Assembly: GCA_024509875.1 (NCBI GenBank)
Contig: JAMPIV010019106.1
Coordinates: 50,705 to 114,704, forward strand
DNA: 64,000 nt
Direction: 5' to 3'
Source of the DNA: Oreohelix idahoensis
Lineage: Eukaryota > Mollusca > Gastropoda > Stylommatophora > Oreohelicidae
The position numbers and the translations under genes were made by a program. Of the stretch, positions 43,983 to 55,098 are shown one piece after another (within the stretch, counting starts at the first letter, position 1; every line of letters begins with the position of its first letter). The notes beneath the pieces are model-generated. The model did not search any database. It saw nothing but the letters and a program-made list of their open reading frames with translations, and was not told the origin of the DNA.

Positions 43983-44327
43983 TTAAGAGTCATTAATGTT
44001 GCCAGCAGAGGCAGAATGAAAAATTGTAACACCAGAAAATTTGTAAGAACTACACCTTGTATCAAATATATAGAAAGACACAAAAATTGAGTGGTTCGGC
44101 CATCTCTGAAGCGTGCAGCCTGATCAGCCACCACTACACAGCAGATCTGGTTTTAGAGCACGAGGCAGGCAAACAGGGAGACAGATATACAATATTGCAG
44201 AAATCCCACGATAACATGGGCTCACATCAACCAGGGCGACATAGTTGACTCAGGAACGACAACTTCAGCTCACCGTGAAGCATCACGACAACTGTGAACC
44301 GACGCCGTAAGTAAACAATGTAAGCTA

Positions 44328-44458
44328 CACACAGCATGGAACACGGTCTTCTACTTGATGTAAACCGCGGACACAGCATGGAACACGGTCTTCTACATGA
44401 TGTAAACCGCTGACACAGCATGGAACACGGTCTTCTACATGATGATTGTAAACCGCGG
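44328..44458. repeat. Tandem repeat, ~42 bp unit
   Basis: Three copies of acacagcatggaacacggtc followed by ttctac(t/a)tgatg and taaaccgc, the last with a 5-base insertion. The minus-strand frame reads the repeat. Confidence 0.85.
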
Positions 44459-44639
44459 CTGCACTCCTCTTCCGTCCTTAAAATTATTATTAGTTTACTA
44501 GTGGTTTCTTTAGAAGCAACGTTTGGTTGCTGATGGTGTACCTTATTTTGGCTTGTATGGCACCTAATTTTAAAATAATTTGTGTAAGTTCTTAAGTGCA
44601 ATAATACAAAGCCTATATTTCAACCGAATAAAAATAGAA

Positions 44640-45320
44640 GAATAGATGTACACAGACTGCAATCAAACGATGTAAAAGAGGAATATAATGTCAAAATGAA
44701 CAACTATTTTGATGCTTTAGGCAAAATTGACAACGATGTCACCACCAAGACAATCGATACTAAATGGGAACAACTGAGAACAGCAATGACAGAAGCAGCT
44801 GTAGCGACCACCGGATACCTAGTACATAAAAAGAAAAAATGGATGAGAGAAGATACTTGGGATAAAATACAAGAAAGGAAAACAGCAAAACTTAAACTAC
44901 TAGCGGCAAGTACACATAATGCAGTTGAATCTTGCAAACTAACTTATAACTTGTTAAATAAAGAAGTGAAGACAAAAACTCGAAGAGATAAAAGACATTT
45001 CATCAATGAACTGGCCGTAGAAGCTAAAATGCTGCAAGAACTGGTAATAGTAGGTGCCTTTATCAAATTACAAAACAACTATGTCACCAGCCTACTGATA
45101 TAGAAACACCTGTTAAAGATAAATTAGGGAATCCAATACCAACAGAAAAAGAACAAATGAAGAGATGGGCTGAGCATTTCATGGAGGTGCTAAACAGACC
45201 ACCACCAACAGTAACACCTGATTTTAATAATGAAACACCCACAACCACCTTGCCAATAACTTGCGATGAATTCACGCTGGACGAGATCAAACAAGCCGTT
45301 AAAAGATTAAAAAAAATTTT
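44640..45320 (+). pseudogene. LINE-3 ORF, 5' part (linker before RT)
   Basis: A frame at 44,696-45,103 (WEQLRTAMTEAA, KKKKWMREDTWDKIQERK) is the endonuclease-RT linker typical of a widespread animal LINE family. The frame shifts near 45,060 and continues with KEQMKRWAEHFMEVLNRP and TLDEIKQAVKRLKK, a conserved stretch just before the RT fingers. It shifts again at the A-run near 45,315. The endonuclease is absent upstream, so the insertion is 5'-truncated. The protein would be one chain with the next entry. Confidence 0.75.
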
Positions 45321-45322
45321 AA

Positions 45323-46783
45323 GCTGCTGGAGTTGACGAAATTTCAGGCGAAATGATTAAAGCAGTTAATGACAACAACCTCTTGAGAATTTTAGATATT
45401 ATAAATGAAGTATGGAGAGAAGAACGACCACCACAACAATGGAAAGACAGTATTATTGTAAAGTTACAGAAGAAAGGTGATCTATCAGACTGTAATAACT
45501 GGCGTGGTATATCTCTATTATCAGTACCTGGAAAATTATTATGTTGCATGATGTTAGAAAGACTTAAATTGCATGCTGACGAAAAGATCAGAGAAGAACA
45601 AGCGGGTTTCAGGCCGAAACGATCATGTATTGATCAAATATTCACACTAAGAACAATTATAGAAGAATCAGTGGAAATGCAATCGCCACTTATTATCACC
45701 TTCGTCGATTTTCAAAAAGCCTTTGATAGTCTACACCGCCCATCATTGTGGAAGATACTTACAATCTATGGTTTTCCAACAAAATATGTGAATATAATCA
45801 AAGCGCTATATGACAATGCAAGATGTTGTGTTAGAACAAATAAAGGGAATACAGAATGGTTTACAGTAGAAACAGGGGTGAAACAAGGCTGTATTATGTC
45901 ACCACTACTTTTTGGAATAGCTATTGATTGGGTTATGAGAAACTATACCCACAATGAACAATTAGGTATAAAATGGACAAATGGAAAATTCCTGGGGGAC
46001 CTGGATTTCGCAGATGATTTAGCATTCTTAAGTTCAACACCCAGACAATCCCAAGAAGCAGTAAATAATTTGTGTCATCTTTCGGTTAAAATAGGTCTCC
46101 AAATAAATGCCTCTAAAACTAAAGTTATGAACTTTTCTAACGAGACCTTTAATATCATCCTGAACGGAGAAAAACTACAGAAAGTTGAAAGTTTCAATTA
46201 TTTAGGCAGTAAAATGACTCAGGATGGTGACACAACAAGAGAAATCCATACTAGAATTGCTTTGGCAGCTAGCGCCTTCAATAGATTATCTAACATTTGG
46301 AAATTACGATCATTGAATATACATACCAAGCTTCGTCTGTTTAATTCAAATGTTATCTAAGTGTTAACATACGGCTGTGAGAGTTGGAAAATAACAAAAT
46401 CATTGGAGAACAAGCTGAATACATTCGAGAACAAATGTCTTAGAAAACTCATGAACATCAGTTGGAAAGAATTCAAGACTAATCGACAAATAAGAGAAGA
46501 CTCTAGGCAGAAATATGTCTCCAACTATATAAGGAAAAGACGATGGTCATATATCGGTCATGTCCTACGAATGCAAAACAACAGAATACCATTGCAGGCA
46601 CTCACTTGGGTTCCTGAGGGTAAGAGGAAAAAGGGAAGACCAAAAGAAATACTCAGAAGAACAATAATAGGGGAAGAAAGAACGTTGGGATTAAACAATG
46701 TGCAAGAGCTAAGAGGAGTGGCGTCACAACGTACAATCTGGAGAGTACTGGTTTCTGCCTTATGCGTCGTGTTTGGTGCTTAA
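45323..46783 (+). pseudogene. LINE-3 ORF, 3' part: reverse transcriptase and C-terminus
   Basis: From AAGVDEISGEMI the frame runs through REERPPQQWKDSIIV, NNWRGISLLSV, EEQAGFRPKRSC, FQKAFDSLHR, GVKQGCIMSPLLF and the intact catalytic box LDFADDLAFL. It then continues to FNYLGSKMTQDG. An in-frame TAA at 46,358-46,360 interrupts it; the same frame resumes with LTYGCESW, the RRRW-like RKRRWSYIGHVLRM, GKRKKGRP and WRVLVSALC, ending at TAA 46,781-46,783. These are the RT and C-terminal blocks of an endonuclease-reverse transcriptase LINE distinct from RTE-1. I leave its clade open. One stop and a few shifts suggest a fairly young dead copy. Confidence 0.85.
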
Positions 46784-46789
46784 AGAATT

Positions 46790-47015
46790 TATTATTATTT
46801 TATATTTCAAGTCAGAATAGCTTACAGCAAATATTTGAAACTTTTTTGCCCACACACATCCCCTGAGAGTGAACTTAATGTTCGCTATTTCTCAGCATTA
46901 ATCAATGAACCAATCAGGGCATAATTAACATGTTACTTCAGGGTTTGAAATTACTCTAACCCATCCTTGTGGTAAATTTTGAAAGCATGACGTTACAAAC
47001 AGGTACTTGACGGAT
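46790..47015. other. LINE-3 3' end and spacer
   Basis: The stop codon is followed by an AT-rich gaatttattattattttat stretch that may be the LINE 3' tail, then unassigned sequence. Confidence 0.45.
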
Positions 47016-47018
47016 TAC

Positions 47019-48082
47019 CCCTAGGTCAGCGGTTTTCAACCTTTTTGAGCCCATGGCTCCCCTGACCAACTACATTCTTTCTGCGCTCCCCTGTGGGATA
47101 ACTGGTAAAAACTCTAGCGATGTTTGGACATTTAGCCTAACTTTTTTTGAGCAGGAGAACTTTGGAAAGGCTTTAAAACAAAGTAATTTTTTACTGTAAT
47201 TTTTTTTTTTAAATGCAATTGGACAATCTGTGAAAAAATTACACGTACAAGAAAAAATATACACAAAGTGCAATTTGAAAACCCTTACTATAAAAAAGAA
47301 AACATCACAGATAAAGTAGTTTCTTTCTAACATTTAAAAAAAAATATTTTTGTATGAAAATCATTCACTGGTATACTGCACTCATGATTCTCGTACAGTA
47401 AAATTAAAAAAAAATATATGATGAATAAAGTACCAGTCACCTCAGTGTGAAACTTGAGCTTGATTGTTGTTACACAGCTTGTCAAATCTTGGCACCAATT
47501 GAGATACAACTACCCTCATTTCCTTCTCCACATTAAGTCTTGATCTGAACTTGGTTTTTATGACAGCCACTGCTGAAAACCCAGTTTCGCAGAGATAGGA
47601 GGTTGCAAGAGAAATTAATATCTTCAGTGCTCTCTTGCTCAAGCTTGGGAACTCCTGTTTTACTGAATACCAAAATTTGGGCAATGCCTTGGATGGGAAC
47701 TTCGCTTGTAGTGAAGAATCTGATGAAAGTTCTATCAGTTCTTCCTCTTCTGCAGTACTGAAGTCCGAAGGAGCATCACTACTGAAGGGATTTTGAACCC
47801 ACTGAAACCTGTCACAGTTTTCAGGAAAGTATTTTTTAAAATGAACACTGAGTTGAGAGGGGGGTCGGGGGAGCTGGACTTCAAAGGCTGGCCAACATCA
47901 ATAGTGAAATTTCTCCGGGGTCACGCAGGTTGACAAACACCAAAAAAGAAATTTTCCACAGCTCTGTGTTTTCTTTACAGCTAAATACGAATAAAATTCA
48001 CGCCCACCCACGGCGCCCCTGACCATCAGTCATGGCGCCCCAGAGCGCTGCGGCGCACAGGTTGAAAACCGCTGCCCTAGGT
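47019..48082 (-). mobile_element. hAT transposon, internally deleted, with exact 8-bp target duplication
   Basis: CCCTAGGT occurs at 47,019-47,026 and again at 48,075-48,082. Inside are terminal inverted repeats CAGCGGTTTTCAACCT (47,027-47,042) and AGGTTGAAAACCGCTG (48,059-48,074), perfect over 16 bases. An 8-bp target duplication and CAg..cTG ends are diagnostic of the hAT superfamily. The element is 1,048 bp and keeps only the end of its transposase, so it would need a partner element to move. Confidence 0.92.
47442..47850 (-). pseudogene. hAT transposase C-terminal dimerisation domain
   Basis: The minus frame from about 47,850 to the stop at 47,442 codes HFKKYFPENCDRFQWVQNPF, then an acidic EEEELIEL, then KFWYSVKQEFPSLSKRALKI and SYLCETGFSAV, VIKTKFRSRLN. 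The LS..AL.IL...T.YLCE.GFS pattern is the hATC dimerisation motif found in ZBED/FAM200-like hAT proteins. The catalytic RNase-H-like core and BED finger are deleted. It lies within the inverted repeats and so belongs to this element. The intact enzyme would excise and insert the element. Confidence 0.85.
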
Positions 48083-48084
48083 CA

Positions 48085-49130
48085 TCGAAAAGTGGAGTAA
48101 CACAGCGTTTCAGATACTTGATGGATTTATATTATCGAAATAAGCGGTATTTCTTTTCATACAATCATACACACAAAGAAAACTGTATAGTTTTATTCTA
48201 AAATTTAGAATTTTATCCACAGAGAAAGTCGCTGTGATCAATTTTCTGGGAGGCACCTCACACCTTCCCTACAATCCCCTTTGCAAGTTCCCTAGGCAGA
48301 CGCAACTCATAGGTTAAAAAACCATGTATTATAGAGCTAACATATTTGAGTCTTCGGAAAAAAAACCCATGACATTCTTTATGTCTGAGTTTCCCAAAAG
48401 AAGGACAGCCTCCATTAGCGAGCGTTAAGAATACCAGTGCTCCCTGCCAAGTTTAACCAATTCACGTTTGTAACGTATGCATTACATATATTAGCTTTTT
48501 AAATCCGAAAAATATCTTTCATATTTACATATTACACAAACAGATTTACATGGAGAATATAGGCATTAGAAACGAGATAAGACAGAAAGATTTTCAGAAC
48601 ATCAAACATGAAACTGAGAGGTGTTATAGGATACAATGAAGACCCTCTCATAACAGGAAATAGAAGAAGGCTGACATAACAAGTGATACACGTATCAGAT
48701 CACTACAGTCATAGCTCCAGGCAAAAGAAGACTAGGCAGACAGGAATAAGAAATGAAATTAAAGCAAACTAAAGGACGCATCAGCCTGTCGCGGAACTAC
48801 GTAGATTAAACTATCAATAACCAAAAGTGGTGACTGCACGTCAAGCACTACACCATCGTTTGTGGTGCCCTAGAGATCAAGTGGTTGTGGGGGCATAATT
48901 CACGACAAACCAACATGTTATTCTGTTGTTATAAATAACAATAAATACCAACTGGCTTTGTCACTAAAATATAGGTCAGCTATAAATATTTATTCAGAAA
49001 TGAATGAAGATACTATTACGGTATTGAGGAAGTTGAGGGTATTGTTGTTTTGGTTTTTCTGTGCAGGCCCCAGCCGCCACCCATCCTTCTTCTGTTGACT
49101 TCCAGCTGTTGGCCCCAAGCTGAGGGGGTT
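48085..49130. other. No recognisable gene
   Basis: AT-rich spacer with no frame or repeat that I can assign. Confidence 0.5.
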
Positions 49131-49138
49131 GGGGGTAG

Positions 49139-49627
49139 GAGGGTCGGAGTGGCTAACAGGTATGGCGTTAGCCTTGCATTGTAAAGGTACTGGGCTCGAT
49201 TCCCAGTAGAGGGAATATAATTTATGGAATTTTTTTTTCAGAACCAGTAGTCCTAATGATGTCATACTCCCCCTGGTCTCCTGGGTAGTGAGACCAGATA
49301 CCTAGCCTTCTTGTATAAATGCAAAACAACAGGAGGTCCCTTGCAAGCTCCACACGTTAAAAATCCCTCGGCAGTTGGAAATCGTAAAGAGTAGGCCATA
49401 AGGCCGCTGTTCTGCAAAATGTAAAATTTAGAAACCTACCCACCACAAAAAATATTCATAGAATGTGTGATTCCTATGTACACACATTTGTATTCTCGCC
49501 GGTGCTACGGAGTTCATGCAATGTGTTAAGATCCTTCTTGTGTGAGCTAAGGGAAGAGACATGAGCACTGATGGGAGTTATCCGTGTGAAATGAAGATTG
49601 GACTTAAACCCAAACCAAACCAAACAG
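49139..49627 (+). mobile_element. Second tRNA-derived SINE type with (CCAAA)n tail
   Basis: The head gagtggctaacaggtatgg is followed by gggctcgattcccag (B box) with an anticodon-arm-like ccttgcattgtaaagg between. The non-tRNA body is unlike that of the other SINEs. The block appears to end at about 49,609-49,627 in cccaaaccaaaccaaaca, a tail typical of LINE-mobilised elements. Head and tail are clear; that they belong to one element is inferred. Confidence 0.5.
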
Positions 49628-49876
49628 TTCGCTGCAAAAAGTATTTGTGTTTATTTAACAGTGTTATGTTAGCTATCAAGCGATCATGGAAGTATTTGCC
49701 GGATAAGTGCCTAATATTGTTCTGTACAAGTCCTATACATTTATGTTAGTGCCCTAGATTTCTAAAGTGAGTTACGTCAACTATGTCAGAATCGAAAACG
49801 AGGCTGAACGACGTAGACGCCATTTTCAGCTGTACAATACCAGGGTTAGTAGCGAGAATAAGCATCGAGTAAGATT

Positions 49877-49940
49877 TTTTTTTTTTTTTTAAATTAATGA
49901 AGAAAAATATCCCGTTCAACCTCTGAATTAGGATATATAT
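49877..49940 (-). repeat. T-run and fragment of the 3.8-kb palindromic repeat family
   Basis: A 16-base T-run (49,876-49,891) is followed by tatcccgttcaacctctgaattagga, which in reverse matches the arm at 3,789-3,823. Confidence 0.45.
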
Positions 49941-50052
49941 TGTTTTCAATTCCAAATAATATGAACAACTGCCGATATGAGAAAGTAGCATCACATTTGT
50001 CAAATCATTGTAAATAGGGACAATCACAATAATGCTAATACGTTAAATAAAT

Positions 50053-50082
50053 AAACAAAACAAAACAAAACAAAACAAAATC
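50053..50082. repeat. (AAAAC)n microsatellite
   Basis: About five to six copies of aaaac. The stretch 50,090-51,170 has no recognisable gene; a short G-run lies near 50,500. Confidence 0.85.
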
Positions 50083-51177
50083 AAGAAGAAACTCAGAACA
50101 AGAATAATATTAAAATGGAGGGGTGTAAAGGCCTGGTAGATTTCCAGGTCATTATGAATGAATAAAAAGAAAAGGAGATAATAAATATGTCAGATCATTG
50201 GGGTAATCAGTAAAGAACTTGGACTTAAATGTAATTCATATAATTTAGGCTGCGTAAATCATATGATTTAGGCTCTGTTAATCGTATGATTTACACAAGA
50301 AAAGTGAAACATAGAAAAGAAACTAGAACATTCAGGAATAGCATTTGGCTAGTTGTGCTTGGAACGATGACTTAAGGGACTCGCAATTGGGAGGATGTTA
50401 AACGTCAACACCATTATGTCATAAATAACATTAAGGGACCTAAACCCGACATGTGTGACCAATGAGAACGAGAGACACAGAGAGAGACATGAAAAAAAAG
50501 GGGGGGGGAGATAGAGAGCTGTCAAGAAACACGGTTGTAATAGATGATGAAACAAATTAAGGTACATTAAATAAAGGTATAGTTACGTTCGCTCGTTTAC
50601 ATAAGACATGAAACAAATCTGGAACATGCATTTCACCAGGAAGAAAATGGAAACGCTGTGATAAAGTAATATGCGTTAGTTTATAATTCGTTTACTTACG
50701 TTTTGTGGAATAAAATATTAAACAGAAAACAGTGACTGCGCGGACCAACTACACACTAGCTTTCTGTGCTCTGCGACAGGATGTCAGGCACACAGGGCAC
50801 ACATCAATAACGCTCGTGCTATATCGATTGAAATATTGCACAGCCGGCTTCCTGAAAAATGACACATCACAGAACACACGACTAGAGGACTCTTGACTCA
50901 CAGCTGCCTGGTTAGAATGATTATTAACTCCAGCGTGTATGGCTCCTCGAATACCGCTTGTGTACGGCGGTGGCCACATCCCGGGCAACATTCTTGGCTG
51001 ACTGGCTAAACTACATGAGTGGAGTAGGAGTAATCTTACTCAAGGGAATGTCCATCCCTAGTACACAAAGACTGAGACGGTGAGTGAGGGAGAGGAATCT
51101 GAGAAGATCAACGGCTCGCAAAGCGAAACAGCAAAGTGTGTGGCGCACTAGAGGCATGTTGGACATAGAAAAAGACA

Positions 51178-52695
51178 ATGGCTAGCCACCGTGGAAGAGA
51201 TTGGGGCCTTACCACGTACTTCCTACAGAACGTAATGGGATCACAACAACAAGATAAGAACCGATATGTAGAGAACTCTCTGTCCCCTGGGGAAGAATCT
51301 ACTGTACAAATTAACAGGGAAGAGGCAACTCCTCTAATGAGTAAGGAAGTACATAATGACGAGTGTTCCTTAAATTCTGTTGAAAGGGAGCATTCTGAGA
51401 AAGACCACCTAAAAACTAGTAGGAGTATACTTGGAGTTGCAGAGGCAAGACTTTTGGAAACAGGCTACATAACAAGAGACCAGTACACGCTTATACACTC
51501 AGGAGGAGAAAAACATGAAAGAGGGGTAGGAATGTTGATAAAGAAGGAGTTAGAAAAATACGTATGTGGATACTGGACACACAATGACAGAATGATGTTA
51601 CTAAAGATGAGAGCAAAGCCATTCGACATATCAATCTTACAAACTTATGAACCAACTAAAGATCACAGCGAGGAAGAAATAGAAGAATACTATGAAGAGC
51701 TACAACACACACTTAAACCAGTCAAATCTACAGATGTGTTGATAGTAATGGGTGATATGAATGCAAAAGTAGGAAAAGGAAAATACAAGAAAATAGTAGG
51801 ACAGTATGGATTAGGGACAAGAAATGATAGAGGAGACAGACTTATCCAGTTCTGTGAAGAAAACCAGCTGGTCATATGTAACACCTTTTTTGAACACCAC
51901 CCAAGGAAATTATACACATGGAAAAGCCCAGGAGATGTAACACGAAATCAAATCGACTATATCATGATAAAACATAGATTTAAGAACAGTGTCACAAGTG
52001 CAAAGACACATCCTGGCGCCGACATAAATTCAGATCACAATCCAGTCGTCATCAAAGTAAATATAAAGCTGAACAGAGCAGGAAACAGAAGACAGGAGGA
52101 ACCCCAGATAGAAATATCAGCGCTGAAACAACCAGATATAAAACAGAAATATTTAATCGATGTCAAAAATAAATATCAACAGTTATTGACAGAAAGCATG
52201 GAGCAGTATAGAAGAGAAAACCCAGAAGAAAAAGCAACCGCAAAATGGGAAAGCTTAAAAACAAGCATACAATCAGCAAATGCAAATTTACCTAAAAAGG
52301 AGTCTAAGAAAAATCAAATTTGGATGACAAATGACATCTTGAATAAAATGGCAGAAAGAAAGAAAGCAAAAAACACTCCAGAATATAAAATAATAAACAA
52401 TGACATACGTACTATGTGTAGAGAAGCAAAAGAACGGTGGATAGAAACAAAATGCAAGGAAATAGAAGACTTGGAAGCAAAGCACATGACAAGAGATATG
52501 CATGAAGAAATAAAGAAATTATCAAATCGGTCGCGGTTTGCACAAGGAGGAAGCTGTATCAAGAACAAAAATGGTGTAATATTACTTGATGAGAAAGACA
52601 TATCAAACAGATGGGCAGAATACGTAAAAGAACTATTCGAGGACAACAGAGGTAAAAAACCATCACCAGATTCTAATGAAGGCCCAAACATTCTC
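51178..52695 (+). pseudogene. RTE-2 ORF, 5' part: partial endonuclease and linker
   Basis: The 509-codon frame starts with ~90 unrecognised residues. It then enters the endonuclease at ILGVAEARLL, lacking the first conserved block (the G-T-W-N-V region). Later blocks are present: ERGVGMLIKKE, VMGDMNAKVG, TWKSPGDVTRNQIDYI and NSDHNPVVI with an intact S-D-H. The linker (WESLKTSIQSA, KNQIWMTNDILNKM) follows, and the frame ends at a shift near 52,695 (nominal stop 52,705-52,707). Loss of the first block removes part of the active site, so the nicking enzyme is dead although its last motif is intact. Confidence 0.8.
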
Positions 52696-53365
52696 AGATC
52701 AGAGTAGAGAATGCCATTCATATGATACAAAAAGGAAAATCAGCAGGCATGGATAACATAAAAATTGAAATGATAGAAGCTCTGGAGAGCTTTGGTATAG
52801 ATACAATCACAGAAATATGCAATGATATATACAATACAGGATATATACCACACGACATGAAGACATCAGTTTTCATAACATTGCCCAAAAAACCAAATGC
52901 AACAGAATGTTCAGACTTCAGAACAATCAGCCTGATGAGTCATGCAATTAAGATACTGCTCAAAATCATACAGGAAAGAATAAAAAGTAAAGTAGACAGC
53001 GAAATCCAAGAAGAACAGTTTGGTTTTAGACGGAACAGTGGAACAAGAGAGGCAATATTTTGCCTAAGAATATTAGCAGAAAAATATACAGAGGTCCAAA
53101 AAAGTATGTATATGTGCTTCATTGACTATAAGAAGGCTTTTGACAGAGTCCATCATGAGAAAATAATTGAATGCCTCGAAGACATAGGTATTGATGGAAA
53201 AGATATAAGAATACTCAGTAACCTTTATTGGGAGCAAACTGCCACAGTAAGATCGGGAAGGAATTATTCACCATACATAAACATAAAAAGAGGTGTCAGA
53301 CACGGTTGTGTGATGTCCCCCTGCCTATTTAATTTATACACCGAAAAATTTTCAAACAGATACAG
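52695..53365 (+). pseudogene. RTE-2 reverse transcriptase, fingers and palm part 1
   Basis: The frame from about 52,695 reads GKSAGMDNIKIEMI, FITLPKKPNATECSDFRTIS, EEQFGFRRNSGTREA, CFIDYKKAFDRVHHE and GVRHGCVMSPCLFN. These are RT blocks 1 to 4, with the first palm Asp present in FIDY. A shift near 53,355 breaks the frame just before the catalytic box. It is one chain with the entries on either side in the parent element. Confidence 0.83.
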
Positions 53366-54188
53366 GAAATACCAGGACTGAACATCAGTGGAAGGTCAAT
53401 AAACAACCTTAGATATGCAGATGATACCGTGTTGTTAGCTGAAAGCGAACAGGAGTTACAAGAACTAGTGAAGCAAGTGAACAGTATAAGTCATGAATAT
53501 GGACTCGACATTAATATTGAGAAAACAAAAACTATGATAATTAGCAAAACAGACGATAAGCCCACATTAAAGATAAGCGTAAATGGGAAAATCCTGGAAC
53601 AAGTCAAGAGCTACGTATATCTTGGTCATATAATAACAGAAGATGGCAGATGTGAAACAGAAATCAAGAAGAGAATAGGAATGGCCAAAGCTACATTCAA
53701 CAACATGAAACATATACTGACATCCAAACAGTTATCTCACAAATTAAAACTGAGAATCATAAAGTGTTATATATATTCTGCATTTCTGTATGGTGCAGAA
53801 ACATGGACGATGAATAAGCATTTGGAAGAAAGAATTGAGGCTCATGAAATGTGGATATATAGAAGAATGGGGCGTATCTCATGGAAAGAGATGAAAACAA
53901 ATAAGGAGGTCCTAGAAAATCTAGGTATGAAAAAAGAACTAATGAGGTGAGGTCAAAGTTCGGCAGCTAAAATACTTTGGCCACATAAAAAGGCATAACG
54001 CCTTTCAGAAGACCATAACAGAAGGGAGAGTTGAAGGCAAACGTGCAAGGGGAAGACAGCGCTATAAGTGGGAAGATAACATCAAAAGATGGACAGGAAA
54101 GAGTCTATCAGAGTGCACCACCAAGACAAGAGACAGAAGACGTTGGAGATCCATTACAGCCAACCTTCGTTGTGGAGATGGCAACTGA
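53366..54188 (+). pseudogene. RTE-2 reverse transcriptase palm part 2, thumb and C-terminus
   Basis: It resumes with LRYADDTVLLAESEQEL (intact Y-A-D-D), then YLGHIITEDGRCETEI, FLYGAETWTMNKHLE and RRMGRISWKEMKTN. A shift near 53,945 is followed by LKYFGHIKRHNAFQKTI, GKRARGRQRYKWEDNIKRW and a stop at TGA 54,186-54,188. The basic GR.R..W.DNI.RW tail is shared by RTE-1 and the 6.4-kb fragment. Confidence 0.83.
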
Positions 54189-54214
54189 TGATGATGATGT
54201 GTGACGAAGCAGTA

Positions 54215-54440
54215 ATAAAGGAAACGATCTAAGCAACAAGCAGACACATCGACACCTGTGAGACATGAAGTGTGACATGAAGTGTGGCGGTTTTTATTAC
54301 GCAGACAGGCATTCGTTTGTAACATGCTATTTTATTTATTCAGCGGTTCCCTTTGCATTGAAAGGTAAAAATAATTTTAGTCCGGTTCCTGGATTTGATA
54401 CTTAGATATTTGATTGATAATTCAAGAAAATATGCCTCCC
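54215..54440. other. Spacer between RTE-2 and the Gypsy-3 LTR
   Basis: No recognisable gene. The 87-codon minus frame here overlaps the RTE-2 tail and has no family features. Confidence 0.5.
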
Positions 54441-54445
54441 AGGTC

Positions 54446-55087
54446 TGTTGCTGCGGGAATACGAAATATAAGTTGACTGACGGACACGAACCTGTCACAA
54501 AGCTATCATTTATTGAATCAGAACTGAGCCATAGTAAAACCAGACTATGTTTATTTTAATCATACGTGCATAAGTAAAACATATAAACCAACCTTAAACG
54601 TTGAAATTAATTCTTCCTTTCGCCAGAAACATCTTAGGCATTATAATGAATGTGCATGGTGGCTAAGAAACGTCAAATCTTGGCTTGACAGTAAAACTAG
54701 GTCAGTGGTCGTGGTTGTGTTATCCCAATATAAACATTCCAGGCAGCATCCATTCAAAGGAGGTTTGGTTATAGAAAAGACCGTGCCATTTTTAATTCAC
54801 TTTAGAAGGTTTTTATGTATCTGTCTATCAGAGGTTTGACTAGCAAGAATCTCTAGTGTTGATATTTACCGTCGTGTGTAGTAAATATTGTTAATTATAA
54901 TGAGACGTGGCTGGCTGTCATACATACTCACGTTACGAAGCATAATCACGAAGGCAAACACACTGAATACATAACGACATGTTTAATCGACCATCTTAGA
55001 AAACAGGAAGTCGGAAGAAGGAAAAGAAGAGCTAGCTAAGGGCAAGTAACTCTAGTAGGAAACTAGATAAACATCGAGACATCAACA
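54446..55087 (-). repeat. Gypsy-3 3' LTR (642 bp)
   Basis: Plus-strand ends are TGTTGCTG at 54,446 and CATCAACA ending at 55,087, a TG..CA pair with a 7-of-8 match in the short inverted repeat. On the minus strand the LTR is directly preceded by AAAGAAGGGGGGA, a good polypurine tract. A poly(A)-like aataaa lies within. The 5' partner LTR is not in the window. Confidence 0.7.
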
Positions 55088-55098
55088 TCCCCCCTTCT

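Larger units (their letters stand above)
51178..54210 (+). mobile_element. RTE-2: RTE/BovB-like LINE
   Basis: About 3 kb with endonuclease, reverse transcriptase and basic C-terminus in the order of RTE elements. It ends in a tgatgatgatgatg tail at 54,186-54,200. It is related to RTE-1 but clearly a different family. Three frameshifts and an internal endonuclease deletion make it inactive. Confidence 0.85.
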
